In this document: positions 50,522 to 59,973 of the stretch, one piece after another | Position numbering within the stretch: the stretch's first letter is position 1 | How the letters are laid out: each line of letters begins with the position of its first letter | DNA from: Photobacterium aphoticum | GTDB taxonomy: Bacteria > Pseudomonadota > Gammaproteobacteria > Enterobacterales > Vibrionaceae | Assembly (NCBI RefSeq): GCF_001029435.1 | Contig: NZ_LDOV01000001.1 | Span: forward strand, 124,001-188,000 | DNA: 64,000 nucleotides | Direction: 5' to 3' | Position numbers and translations under genes: made by a program | Notes under the pieces: generated by a model | Seen by the model: the letters and a program-made list of their open reading frames with translations, nothing else | Told to the model about the DNA's origin: nothing | The model's database searches: none

Positions 50522-52183
50522 TCAGTCGATGTCGGCCTGCTGCTCCCACGTGATAAAAGCGACTAGAGCCGGAATATCATGTTGGTCAAAAACCTGTAAC
50601 CAGCGTAATTGATTGCGTTGCAGGGTATCTCCCGGCCCCTTGACTTCAACCCATTGGTAAGTGTCCTCTTGAAAGAGGATGAGATCCGGAAAGCCACTGC
50701 GATTGTGCTTAGGGTCAAACAAGATCCGCGAAAAAATCACACACAGGGCTGAAGGGGGGATGACATGGATTGCCCGCAGCAAGAGTGCCTCACTGAGGGC
50801 AGACCAATGTACCCAATCATTACTGATCCCGAATTTCTGCTGGTAAACCGATAGCCACTCTTGCCATACACCTTGTTCGATATCGACTAAACGTCGCTCG
50901 ATAGCGTCGCGGCGTTGAGCAAAAAACGCCTCCGAGAACATGTCTTTCGGTGAACGTTGGAAAGGGTTGATGAAGGCCCCCGGGAGCGGGGAAAAGATCA
51001 GATCCCAAAAAGCCAGACCGAATAAACCACACATTAAGGTGTTTTCGACATATTCCGCGTGCCAGCCTTGTTGCTTGAAATACTCCGCCACCGTGTGTTC
51101 GACACGCTCTGTCCCTTGAGGCAGCACCAGTGACAGGGCATGGTAGCTGGGCGGGGATTTTTTCGGTGCGGTGAGCCCCGCCTTTTTTGCCAAGCGTCGG
51201 TACAGCGTTTGTGCCACATCCGCTTCTTCTTCATTATGGGGTGAATCCAGTATGGTTTGCGTTAATGCCAGCGCCTCTTGCCATTGCTGTCGTTTATCCA
51301 ACAGACGAATTTGACGCTCCCGTGAAGGGGGGCGTTGGGTTTGTCGGTACAAAGACAAGGCAATAGCTTGCTGTTCTGTGCTTTCTCCTGCAATACGTTC
51401 TATGTCCCGGGCGATATGGTTGATCAGTGTTTGGCGTTTACGTTCCAGTGGCGCCCAGGTAAAGGGTGTCGGTAAGTGTGGTACTAATTCAATCACTTGG
51501 TGCAGGTCTTTTTCTGCTTTGGCCTGCCAAAGGGTTTCATTCAGATCGGACAAAGCCAGCCAGTCATCAATCTGCTCTCGATCACTGAAAAAGCGATGTG
51601 CACGGTCGAGCGGGTAGCTTTCAAAAGTGTGTAATCCCAGATCGGCCAATACGAATTGGCTGAGATCCTGATGGGTATTGCCAAAAAAGAGCAATAAAAA
51701 CACCCGTAAATGGGTCGAATGGCAAATCGCGATTAAAGATTCGCAAAAGTCGGCCGCTATCAACCCCTGTGCACATAATGTTTCAACTAATTGTGTTTTT
51801 TTAGCTTGTTTGATGGATTGAAGGCATTCAAATCGGTGAAGCAGCTCGGGCTTGGTAAATAATGCGCATACGGTGTCGAGTGGATAATCCAACACGTCAA
51901 AAGTAATGAAGTTGACGTCAGCCAATTGCGTGGCAGCTGCATCAATATCCGCGATTTCCTCGTAACGTAATTTGGTTAACCGAAACAGCGGACCTTTGCG
52001 GGTCAATAGGCGTAAATAGAGCCGTTGGCTGTCGATCGGCAGGGACAAGAATGTGTGCAGCCAAGCGAGTTCTGCCTCGTTAAGCAGGTCAGGATATTGC
52101 GCTTCTACGGTATGGATAAGCGTCAGGAAATTCTCACGATAGTAATCGGTTGGCAATGTGTGTGTTGCTGAAGGAATTTGCAT
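50522..52183 (-). CDS. FAN1-like VRR-NUC nuclease
   Basis: Using the ATG at 52183 (AAGGAA site) the protein has 553 residues, close to bacterial FAN1 homologues. The N-terminal half is helical; the VRR-NUC nuclease domain is at the C-terminus, with the catalytic pattern RSGFPDLILFQ-(x)-YQWVEVKGPGD-(x)-QLRWLQVF. FAN1 enzymes cut branched DNA and unhook interstrand cross-links. It is a single-gene unit divergent from the Nudix-PAP2 gene. Confidence 0.88.
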   Translation of the reverse strand: MQIPSATHTLPTDYYRENFLTLIHTVEAQYPDLLNEAELAWLHTFLSLPIDSQRLYLRLLTRKGPLFRLTKLRYEEIADIDAAATQLADVNFITFDVLDYPLDTVCALFTKPELLHRFECLQSIKQAKKTQLVETLCAQGLIAADFCESLIAICHSTHLRVFLLLFFGNTHQDLSQFVLADLGLHTFESYPLDRAHRFFSDREQIDDWLALSDLNETLWQAKAEKDLHQVIELVPHLPTPFTWAPLERKRQTLINHIARDIERIAGESTEQQAIALSLYRQTQRPPSRERQIRLLDKRQQWQEALALTQTILDSPHNEEEADVAQTLYRRLAKKAGLTAPKKSPPSYHALSLVLPQGTERVEHTVAEYFKQQGWHAEYVENTLMCGLFGLAFWDLIFSPLPGAFINPFQRSPKDMFSEAFFAQRRDAIERRLVDIEQGVWQEWLSVYQQKFGISNDWVHWSALSEALLLRAIHVIPPSALCVIFSRILFDPKHNRSGFPDLILFQEDTYQWVEVKGPGDTLQRNQLRWLQVFDQHDIPALVAFITWEQQADID

Positions 52184-52345
52184 GCGTTTCCTTGACCTTG
52201 TGGGCATTAATGAACAGCCGTTGCGGGATGCGGCAAGCAATCGATTGCTTAGGTTTGTTTAAAACAGTTATGATAGTCAATGAGTTAGCAGAGTGTTACG
52301 TAGTTTAATCGGTTTTTGTTTTAGTTTGTAGAGTAGGGTTTGGCA

Positions 52346-53812
52346 ATGAACGTCATTCGCTGGTGGTGCATGCTGTGCATGTGCCTTGTAAGTAGTTGGG
52401 TCTCAGCTAATGATGTAGCGTCGACACCACCAAAAGATTTGGTTGGTGCGGTATGTATTATTCGTCATAACGACAGTTTAGTGATGATTTCGGAAGTCAT
52501 TACACAAAAGCTGGCTTTGCCGGGCGGCTATATTGATGAAACCGATACACCAGAGTCAGCGGCGGCGCGCGAAGCGTTAGAAGAAGCCGGGATTTCGGTG
52601 CGAGTGGTGGATCTCATCCAATATCGAGGCCGTGCTGCTATTTATGCCTGTCAGGCGGTATCGCCAATTTTTGTGTCATCATTCCGCGATCAGCGTGGCT
52701 TTCCGATAGTTGCATCTTGGTATTCCAAGCATTTTGCCACGGAAGTCGATCGCGTGTACCTCGCCGACACGGATAAAGTGCCCTTATCGGATCATCGGTA
52801 TCCCGATGATGTGCCGTTAATGGAGGAATGGTTAGCCAAAACCCCGAACAGCGAAGTCTTGGTGTATGACCGACTTGATGACACCGTAAATTTATTGCAC
52901 AAGTATGAGTTAACCTTAATCCAATCGTTGCAGCAGACGGTGGCGCAGTGGCCTCAAACACTTCAGACGTTGTTTGAAGGGGCGATGGCCATCATGAATT
53001 TGCCCGGCGAAATTGTTTTCATGCTTTTAGTCGTGGTACTGACCGGGGCATTTACCGGCCCGCAGCGGTTATTAGAATTGTTGTTTGTGATGTTGGTTGG
53101 CTTGTTTACCACCTCATTACTTAAGCACGGCATTGCTTCGCCACGCCCATTCTTTGCTCTGCCAGAATTGCAAAAAGTGGATGCGCATGCCTTTGGTTTC
53201 CCAAGTATGCACACATTAATGGCGACCTTGTTGTGGGGATGGTTGTGGGATGTCATTACACATTCCCGTTCACGCAGCTGGAAAATCGGCCTTGGCATAT
53301 TGTTCACGGTGCTGATCCTCGGCCAAGGCGTGGCACGGGTTTGGTATGGTGTGCAGTTTATCAGTGATGTGGTGATCAGCATGATGGTTGGCACCATGAT
53401 TGTCTCTTCTTTCATTGTTTGGCGTAATCATGAACCGCCTTTAACGACCTATTTGTTGAATCGCTGGTTTTGGTTGGTATTGACGATGGTGGTGGGTACG
53501 GCAGCCAGTTATACCTTGGTACCGGCGCAAGCGTATATTTTTACTGTCTTGTTAGGGATCTTTTTATCTGTGGAGTTGGTGGCGAAGCTGTTGAAAGTTA
53601 CCCCTGTTGTGACGTCACGACAGGCTGCTTGGGTGTGCGTTGCTGTACTGACGGTTACCGCTATTTTATACGGTGCATTTTGGTTTTTTGCCGCCCAGCA
53701 AACGTTAAGTATGGTAGTGCTTGGCATAAAAGCCTCCGGATGTTTATTGATCACCTTGTGGCTGATTGTCAGCATCACGACCTTACGTCACAAACTGGGT
53801 GTGGTGAAGTAA
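52346..53812 (+). CDS. Nudix-PAP2 fusion protein, PAP2 nucleophile replaced
   Basis: The ATG at 52346 (AGGG site) gives 488 residues. A signal peptide (VSSWVSA) is followed by a Nudix domain (about 35-170) with the box GYIDETD-(x7)-REALEEAGI (the first box Glu is Asp) and a membrane-spanning PAP2 domain (about 190-360) plus extra C-terminal helices. PAP2 motif 1 is intact (KHGIASPRP, KX6RP) and motif 2 is PSMH. Motif 3, which should read SRX5HX3D, reads ARVWYGVQFISD, with Gln in place of the nucleophilic His. The Nudix half probably acts in the periplasm; the phosphatase half is predicted inactive. Confidence 0.85.
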   Translation: MNVIRWWCMLCMCLVSSWVSANDVASTPPKDLVGAVCIIRHNDSLVMISEVITQKLALPGGYIDETDTPESAAAREALEEAGISVRVVDLIQYRGRAAIYACQAVSPIFVSSFRDQRGFPIVASWYSKHFATEVDRVYLADTDKVPLSDHRYPDDVPLMEEWLAKTPNSEVLVYDRLDDTVNLLHKYELTLIQSLQQTVAQWPQTLQTLFEGAMAIMNLPGEIVFMLLVVVLTGAFTGPQRLLELLFVMLVGLFTTSLLKHGIASPRPFFALPELQKVDAHAFGFPSMHTLMATLLWGWLWDVITHSRSRSWKIGLGILFTVLILGQGVARVWYGVQFISDVVISMMVGTMIVSSFIVWRNHEPPLTTYLLNRWFWLVLTMVVGTAASYTLVPAQAYIFTVLLGIFLSVELVAKLLKVTPVVTSRQAAWVCVAVLTVTAILYGAFWFFAAQQTLSMVVLGIKASGCLLITLWLIVSITTLRHKLGVVK

Positions 53813-53953
53813 AGGGATCAGCGAGTTAGGCGGGGATTTCCCGCTTAACATCACACTTTTTTTCCCTCGGTGGGTGAGGTAAAGTGATACGTAAATAGAC
53901 AGAGAGAAGGCCAGTTGTCATAGGATATGACAGTCAACTGGACAAGGAGAGCA

Positions 53954-56900
53954 ATGTTACCTGCATTAACCCATCAGGACAGTACCGACGCACAGGTATT
54001 GTCATTCCTTCATGCGTTGCGCAATGGCGGCTTTCAAGGCGACATTGAGCAGTCGTATGCCAGCCGTTTAGCGGTTGCGACCGATAACAGCGTCTACCAA
54101 CAAATTCCTCAAGCGGTGGTGTTACCCCGTGACGTCAACGATTTGATCATCTTGGGTCAGATTGGTCAGCAACCGGCCTATACCAGTGTGACGTTTTCTG
54201 CCCGTGGTGGCGGTACCGGCACCAATGGTCAGTCGCTCACGCCAGGGGTTGTGGTCGATCTTTCCCGTCATCTGAATCAAGTGCTTGAGATCAATGTGGA
54301 AGAGGGATGGGTACGGGTCCAGACCGGTGTGGTGAAAGATCAGCTTAATGATGCGCTGCGACCACACGGTTACTTCTTCTCTCCGGATCTGTCTACCAGT
54401 AACCGGGCGACAATTGGTGGCATGATCAATACCGATGCATCCGGCCAAGGCTCATTGAAGTACGGTAAAACGTCGGATCACGTGCTGTCCCTGAAAGCGG
54501 TATTAGTTGATGGGTCGGTGTTAGATACCGAGATCTTAACTCAAGGTGATATTAATGCACTGCCGGACGCACCGACGCTCGCCTGTCAGGCATTAAAAAC
54601 CGCCGCAGCGGTGTGTCGTGATAAGCGTGAGCAAATTGTCGCGAAATTCCCGCCATTAAACCGCTTCCTGACCGGTTATGATTTGAAAAACGTGTTTGAT
54701 GACACGTTAGCGCATTTTGATATTGCCCGTTTGTTGTGTGGGGCAGAAGGCTCACTGGCGTTTATCGCTGAAGCTAAACTCAACATTACCCCTATTCCGA
54801 AAGCCCGCACGCTGGTTAACATCAAATACGACAGTTTTGATTCTGCGCTGCGTAATGCCCCGATGATGGTGGAAGCGCAGGCCTTGTCGGTGGAAACCGT
54901 GGACTCGCGGGTATTGAATCTCGCCAAGCAAGACATTGTCTGGCATACCGTCAGTGATTTACTGGAAGATGTGCCGGGCAAAGACATGCTGGGGATCAAC
55001 ATGGTGGAATACGCCAGTAATAATCCGGCAGAAAATAGCGCACAAGTGGCAGCGTTGTGCGCCCGTTTAGACGAGATGTTGGCGGGACAACAACATGGCA
55101 TCATCGGCTATCAGGTGTGTGATGAGTTAGCGGGCATCCAGAAAATCTACAACATGCGTAAAAAAGCGGTGGGTTTATTGGGAGCCGCAAAAGGCAGTAA
55201 GAAGCCTGTCGCCTTTGCAGAAGACACCTGTGTGCCACCGGAAAACCTGGCTGACTTTATTGCGGAATTCCGCGATTTGCTCGACAGCCATCAATTGAAC
55301 TACGGCATGTTTGGTCACGTTGATGCAGGCGTACTGCACGTGCGTCCGGCATTGGATCTGTGCGATCCGCAACAAGAATTGCTGATGAAAACCATCTCGG
55401 ATCAGGTGGTGGCGCTGGTGGCTAAATACGGCGGCCTGATGTGGGGGGAGCACGGCAAGGGTTACCGTTCTGAATACGGCCCGGCGTTCTTTGGGGACGA
55501 GCTGTTTACCGAATTGCGCCGCATTAAAGCTGCATTTGATCCGGATAACCGTATGAACCCAGGCAAGATTTGTACGCCGCTCGACAGTACGGCGGAGCTG
55601 GTTCAGGTCGACGGGGTGAAGCGGGGATACTATGACCGTCAGATCCCGGTGCAAGTGCGAGACAGCTTTAAAGCGGCGATGGAATGTAACGGTAACGGTC
55701 TGTGTTTTAACTATGACACCAGTTCGCCAATGTGCCCGTCGATGAAGATCTCCGCCGATCGTCGCCACTCCCCGAAAGGCCGAGCCGGTCTGGTGCGTGA
55801 ATGGCTACGCCAACTGGCTGAGCAGGGCATTGATCCGATGCAGCTTGAAAAAGATCTGATGGAGAAAGCCCCGACGATCAAACAGATCATCGACCGACTG
55901 AAAAACAGCTTCGGCGAGCAGCGTAAAGCGTACGATTTCTCTCATGAAGTGATGGAAGCCATGAACGGCTGTTTGGCCTGTAAAGCGTGTGCCAGCCAGT
56001 GTCCGATCAAGGTAGATGTGCCGAGCTTCCGTGCCCGTTTCATGCAAATTTACTACAGCCGTTATCAGCGTCCGGTGAAAGATTATCTGGTCGCGTATGT
56101 GGAAAGTTATCTGCCGCTGATGGCTAAAGCGCCGACGGCCTTTAATGCGGTCATGCGTCCTCGCTGGTCACAAATGCTGACAGAAAAGACCATTGGCTAT
56201 GTCGATATGCCGGCGCTCTCTGTGCCGACACTGGCGACAACCTTGAAAGGCCACGATGCTACGTGGTTTGATTTGTCTGCGCTGCAGGCATTGTCAGCGG
56301 ATGAGAAGCAAGCGTATGTGCTGATTGTACAAGATCCGTTTACCAGCTATTACGATGCAGATGTGGTGTCAGACTTTGTTGCGTTGGCGGAAAAGCTGGG
56401 TAAGAAGCCGGTGTTAGTGCCGTTTAAACCGAACGGAAAAGCTCAGCACATTAAAGGCTTTTTGCGTGAGTTTGCCAAAACCGCCAGCAATACCTCGGCC
56501 TTCCTGAATCAATTGGCGGCGCTGAATATTCCAATGGTGGGTGTCGATCCGGCTTTGGTGTTGTGCTATCGCGATGAATACACCGAAATTCTGGGTGATA
56601 AGCGTGGCGACTTCCAAGTACTAACCGCCCATGAATGGCTGGGGGCGATGTTGTCGACATATCCTGCCGCCAGCACACACAGTGAAACCCCATGGTATTT
56701 GTTCGCGCACTGTACCGAGAAAACCAAGATGCCGAATGCAGAGAAAGAGTGGGCGGCGATCTTCCATCATTTTGGCGCCAAATTAGTCCCTGTTGCGGTC
56801 GGCTGTTGTGGCATGGCGGGTACCTTCGGGCATGAGAAAGACAAGCTGGCGATATCGCGCGGGGTCTACGATCTGAGTTGGCAGCCAAACCTTGAACAGC

Positions 56901-57022
56901 TCGATCCTGAACACTGCATGGCGACCGGTTATTCGTGCCGAAGTCAGGTGAAGCGTTTTGAGAAGATTAAAATGAAACACCCGACCCAGGTGCTGCTGAA
57001 GGTGCTGAATGCATCAGCCTGA
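53954..57022 (+). CDS. ydiJ: D-2-hydroxyglutarate dehydrogenase-type FAD/Fe-S oxidoreductase YdiJ
   Basis: The ATG at 53954 (AAGGAGAG site) gives 1022 residues, close to E. coli YdiJ. The FAD domain shows PRGGGTGTNGQSL and STSNRATIGGMINTDASGQGS; the FAD-oxidase C-terminal cap follows; then a ferredoxin-like segment with CLACKACASQCPIKVDVP and a C-terminal Cys-rich (CCG-type) part with AVGCCGMAGTFGHE. It oxidises D-2-hydroxyglutarate and related 2-hydroxy acids, passing electrons to the membrane. It is monocistronic. Confidence 0.94.
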   Translation: MLPALTHQDSTDAQVLSFLHALRNGGFQGDIEQSYASRLAVATDNSVYQQIPQAVVLPRDVNDLIILGQIGQQPAYTSVTFSARGGGTGTNGQSLTPGVVVDLSRHLNQVLEINVEEGWVRVQTGVVKDQLNDALRPHGYFFSPDLSTSNRATIGGMINTDASGQGSLKYGKTSDHVLSLKAVLVDGSVLDTEILTQGDINALPDAPTLACQALKTAAAVCRDKREQIVAKFPPLNRFLTGYDLKNVFDDTLAHFDIARLLCGAEGSLAFIAEAKLNITPIPKARTLVNIKYDSFDSALRNAPMMVEAQALSVETVDSRVLNLAKQDIVWHTVSDLLEDVPGKDMLGINMVEYASNNPAENSAQVAALCARLDEMLAGQQHGIIGYQVCDELAGIQKIYNMRKKAVGLLGAAKGSKKPVAFAEDTCVPPENLADFIAEFRDLLDSHQLNYGMFGHVDAGVLHVRPALDLCDPQQELLMKTISDQVVALVAKYGGLMWGEHGKGYRSEYGPAFFGDELFTELRRIKAAFDPDNRMNPGKICTPLDSTAELVQVDGVKRGYYDRQIPVQVRDSFKAAMECNGNGLCFNYDTSSPMCPSMKISADRRHSPKGRAGLVREWLRQLAEQGIDPMQLEKDLMEKAPTIKQIIDRLKNSFGEQRKAYDFSHEVMEAMNGCLACKACASQCPIKVDVPSFRARFMQIYYSRYQRPVKDYLVAYVESYLPLMAKAPTAFNAVMRPRWSQMLTEKTIGYVDMPALSVPTLATTLKGHDATWFDLSALQALSADEKQAYVLIVQDPFTSYYDADVVSDFVALAEKLGKKPVLVPFKPNGKAQHIKGFLREFAKTASNTSAFLNQLAALNIPMVGVDPALVLCYRDEYTEILGDKRGDFQVLTAHEWLGAMLSTYPAASTHSETPWYLFAHCTEKTKMPNAEKEWAAIFHHFGAKLVPVAVGCCGMAGTFGHEKDKLAISRGVYDLSWQPNLEQLDPEHCMATGYSCRSQVKRFEKIKMKHPTQVLLKVLNASA

Positions 57023-57066
57023 ATGACTTTGATGTGATAGTGAAGAGAAAGGGCGTGATACTGAAG

Positions 57067-57096
57067 AAAATGCGGCATCGTGATGCCGCATTTTTT
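57067..57096 (+). terminator. Terminator of ydiJ
   Basis: AAAATGCGGCATC and GATGCCGCATTTTTT form a near-perfect hairpin with a T-run, 45 bp after the stop. Confidence 0.92.
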
Positions 57097-57177
57097 CTGT
57101 CTACAAAATGAGAATCGTAAAAGGGATAGACAGTGTTAATGCAAACTGCGATCGATAATGATCATATTGATCGGCAT

Positions 57178-57870
57178 TTACTCTTCATCCGGACTTAGCC
57201 AGCGGTAAAACCCACCAGCGATAATCGCTCCGATCAAAGGCGCGACCCAGAACAGCCATAATTGCGACATCGCCCAATCTCCCACCCAAACGGCCGGACC
57301 GGTACTGCGCGCAGGATTGACCGACGTGTTGGTGACCGGAATACTGATCAAATGGATCAAGGTCAGGGCCAACCCAATGGCTAACCCAGCCATCGCTGGC
57401 GTCGCCAGTTTGTGGGTGGCGCCGAGGATCACAATCAGGAACATGAAGGTCATGACCACTTCCGTGATAAAGCCGGACAATAAATCGTAGCCGCCAGGGG
57501 AGTGATCGCCATACCCGTTAGAGGCGAGACCGCCTGCCAGACTGAAGCCCGGTTGGCCACTGGCAATCAAATACAGCACGTAAGCACCGAAGATCCCCCC
57601 TAGTACCTGAAAGATAATATAAGGGATCACTTCAGCACTGGGAAAGCGTCCTCCGGCCCACAGACCGACAGTCACCGCCGGATTGAGATGACAGCCGGAA
57701 ATATGGCCAATGGCGTAGGCCATGGTGACAACCGTTAAACCAAAGGCAAAAGCGACACCGAGTAAACCAATCCCCACATCAGGAAATGCAGCCGCCAAGA
57801 CCGCGCTCCCACAGCCACCCAAGACTAACCAAAATGTACCGACGAACTCTGCCACTAACTTCTTGAGCAT
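57178..57870 (-). CDS. aqpZ: Aquaporin Z
   Basis: This 230-residue MIP channel has six helices and both NPA boxes (HLNPAVTVG near 62-70, [11 protein letters not shown] near 183-193). The family start [23 protein letters not shown] is conserved. It conducts water across the inner membrane. The selectivity filter, with His in [10 protein letters not shown] and Arg after the second NPA, is that of a water channel. It is transcribed from the region next to a LysR gene. Confidence 0.95.
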   Translation of the reverse strand: MLKKLVAEFVGTFWLVLGGCGSAVLAAAFPDVGIGLLGVAFAFGLTVVTMAYAIGHISGCHLNPAVTVGLWAGGRFPSAEVIPYIIFQVLGGIFGAYVLYLIASGQPGFSLAGGLASNGYGDHSPGGYDLLSGFITEVVMTFMFLIVILGATHKLATPAMAGLAIGLALTLIHLISIPVTNTSVNPARSTGPAVWVGDWAMSQLWLFWVAPLIGAIIAGGFYRWLSPDEE

Positions 57871-57934
57871 GATGATGATTCCTTTTTAAAGACCCGTTGA
57901 GAGTATAGAGGGCTTCAATCTGCTTCGTCGGTTG

Positions 57935-57977
57935 ATGAGTGTAAAAAGATCCGACACTCATGCCCAACGTTTGGGCA
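57935..57977. promoter_or_regulatory. Two adjacent perfect inverted repeats between the LysR gene and aqpZ
   Basis: ATGAGTGT/ACACTCAT (57935-57942 and 57954-57961, spacer 11) directly abuts TGCCCAA-CGT-TTGGGCA (57961-57977). They lie about 65-105 bp upstream of the aqpZ start and just beyond the LysR stop. Either they end the LysR message or they bind the regulator upstream of aqpZ. No T-run follows the second stem on the minus strand until about 15 nt later. Confidence 0.45.
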
Positions 57978-58000
57978 CAAGTGCCGAGTGATGAGGGGAT

Positions 58001-58885
58001 TTAGTGGGATTCGTCGTCCAGATAGGCTTCTAATTGTGCGGCGAGCCATTGGGTTAAAATGCCCTGCGGGCGGTTTTTACTGTGGATCACCCCGTACGGT
58101 TGCCACTTCATGGCCTGATAGTGGTTCAGCACTTTTACGGTGCCATCACGCAGGTAATTGTTGATCAGTACAGAAGGGACGTTTGACCAGCCAATACCGT
58201 CCAGTACCGCATTGCGCAGGTGTTCATAAAAGGGTAGGGCGATGTAATTGCTAGACGCCGGCGAGACCGCTTTGAGTCCTTCATCGTCGATGGCGGCCAA
58301 GGCAAATTCGGTATAACGGGCCAGATCCGCACTGACGACTTTGCTGAGCTGGCTGAGCGGATGCTTGCTGTGCGCGACCGACATCATGCGGATTTGTCCG
58401 AGCTTACTGTGATAGTTATGAGGCAGACTGTCTGTGTTGGGCAGTAAACAATACGCCACATCCACCATGTCCAGCTCTACCATTTCATCCAGCTCTGGTG
58501 GCGGTGCCATGTACACAGAGACACTGGTATTGGGAAATTGCACCCGCATATCATGCACCAACTGACGCCAGAAGGGTTCCGGCAGGGCATCGTCACGGGC
58601 AATACGTAAAGCGGACTCTACCCCTTGATGGTGCTGGGTACATTTGGCGTGAATATCACCGGCAATCATGGCAATGCGTTCGCAGTCATTCTTGATGGAT
58701 TCACCAATGTCGGTCAGTTGAACCTGATTACCTGAACGCTCCAGCAGGGCGACCCCTAATTCATCTTCCAACGCGCTGAGTGCAGCACTGACCGTGGTGC
58801 GGCTTTTACCCAGTTTACGTGCAGCTTCAGCGATGGATCCGCAGGCACCGGTTTCAATTAACATCTCTAATTGGCTGATTTTCAT
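58001..58885 (-). CDS. LysR-family transcriptional regulator
   Basis: The 294-residue protein has the LysR N-terminal HTH (QLEMLIETGACGSIAEAARK, then GKSRTTVSAALSALEDELGVALLERS) and a type 2 periplasmic-binding-like effector domain. It is divergent from the CDF-like gene and lies upstream of aqpZ in the same direction. The target is not clear from sequence; the transporter across the divergent gap is the usual choice. Confidence 0.92.
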   Translation of the reverse strand: MKISQLEMLIETGACGSIAEAARKLGKSRTTVSAALSALEDELGVALLERSGNQVQLTDIGESIKNDCERIAMIAGDIHAKCTQHHQGVESALRIARDDALPEPFWRQLVHDMRVQFPNTSVSVYMAPPPELDEMVELDMVDVAYCLLPNTDSLPHNYHSKLGQIRMMSVAHSKHPLSQLSKVVSADLARYTEFALAAIDDEGLKAVSPASSNYIALPFYEHLRNAVLDGIGWSNVPSVLINNYLRDGTVKVLNHYQAMKWQPYGVIHSKNRPQGILTQWLAAQLEAYLDDESH

Positions 58886-59074
58886 GATTCGTCCACAAAA
58901 GAAAAGCGGGCTGTGAAGAGGGTTGCTGTCTGCTTAAATATCATACATGCAGATTTCAGCGACGAAAAACCTGTCGCTCAGTGATTAACCTACTGTAAAC
59001 CGTGGCGTTATACTCAGTTTTAACTTAAGGATGTCTAGGTCAACTGACGAAAAGCATGTCGGTTCGAGGTTTAT

Positions 59075-59794
59075 ATGCAGTGTAATGTATCTTTAGAGCG
59101 AAAACTATTACAGTTATCAACGGTGTCAGCTTTGCTGTTTGCGCTGATGGGCATTGGCTTAGGGTTATGGATGGGCTCGCTGGTCATTGTGTTTGACGGT
59201 GCGTACTCATTGGTTAGCTTGACGCTTACTGTACTTTCATTAGTCGCAGCCAGTTACATTCGCTCACCAAAGGCACGTGATAACAAGAATGTGAAAATGA
59301 TTGAGCCAGCGGTTATTGCCATTAAAGGTCTGGTGATCACCCTGATGTGTGGTATTTCCTTTGCGTCAGCGGTTGATGCGATCAGCGCCGGTGGTCGAGA
59401 AGTGAATACCGGCCTTGCATTGGCATTCGGTGTGGTGAACATCATCGGTTGTATGGCGACATACTGGATCATGAAAACCAAAGGCGAAACGACAGGTTCT
59501 GCGTTAGTGAAAGCGGAATCGAAACAATGGCTGATGGATACCGTGATCAGTGCTGCGGTGATGATGGGCTTTGTCGTGGCAACGGCATTGGTTTATCTTG
59601 GTTTGGGTGAATACGCCGTGTATGCCGACCCAGCAATGGTGGTGATTGCGTCTCTATATTTTGTAGTCGTACCGGTAAAAATGGTGGTGGGCGCAGTGAA
59701 AACTTTACGCCAACTTGTACGTGACCAACACCAGCAGCCAAGCAAAGCCAAAGAAAGCGGTAGTAAAAACCTGGGTGCGATGCCTTACTGCTGA
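59075..59794 (+). CDS. CDF-family-like cation transporter
   Basis: The 239-residue protein has about five or six membrane helices. The segment VIVFDGAYSLVSLTLTVLSL resembles the first metal-site helix of the CDF family; the matching helix later reads ESKQWLMDTVISAA. It is shorter than typical CDF transporters (about 300) because it lacks the C-terminal cytoplasmic domain. The start has a GAGG site. It is divergent from the LysR gene, with 189 bp between them. Confidence 0.75.
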   Translation: MQCNVSLERKLLQLSTVSALLFALMGIGLGLWMGSLVIVFDGAYSLVSLTLTVLSLVAASYIRSPKARDNKNVKMIEPAVIAIKGLVITLMCGISFASAVDAISAGGREVNTGLALAFGVVNIIGCMATYWIMKTKGETTGSALVKAESKQWLMDTVISAAVMMGFVVATALVYLGLGEYAVYADPAMVVIASLYFVVVPVKMVVGAVKTLRQLVRDQHQQPSKAKESGSKNLGAMPYC

Positions 59795-59920
59795 GCACAA
59801 CAGGCGGATGACAATGAGCGTTCATCGTAACTCGCTGAATATCGAGAAGCGCCGAGAAGCGCATTGATGATTGATGAGAATATTGATGAGCGGTGTTATC
59901 CTTACCGTGTGAGATAAGAG

Positions 59921-59946
59921 AAAGGCGATCAGTGATGATCGCCTTT
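59921..59946. terminator. Terminator between transporter and NYN genes
   Basis: AAAGGCGATC and GATCGCCTTT around a 6-nt loop, with T-rich flank; it lies between convergent genes. Confidence 0.85.
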
Positions 59947-59973
59947 CTTGTTTTTGAATCTGGATTTGACGCT

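Noticed and set aside
55175..55768. 197-codon minus-strand frame inside ydiJ
   Set aside because: Antisense shadow of a conserved enzyme; His/Arg/Val-rich composition typical of reverse-complement reading.
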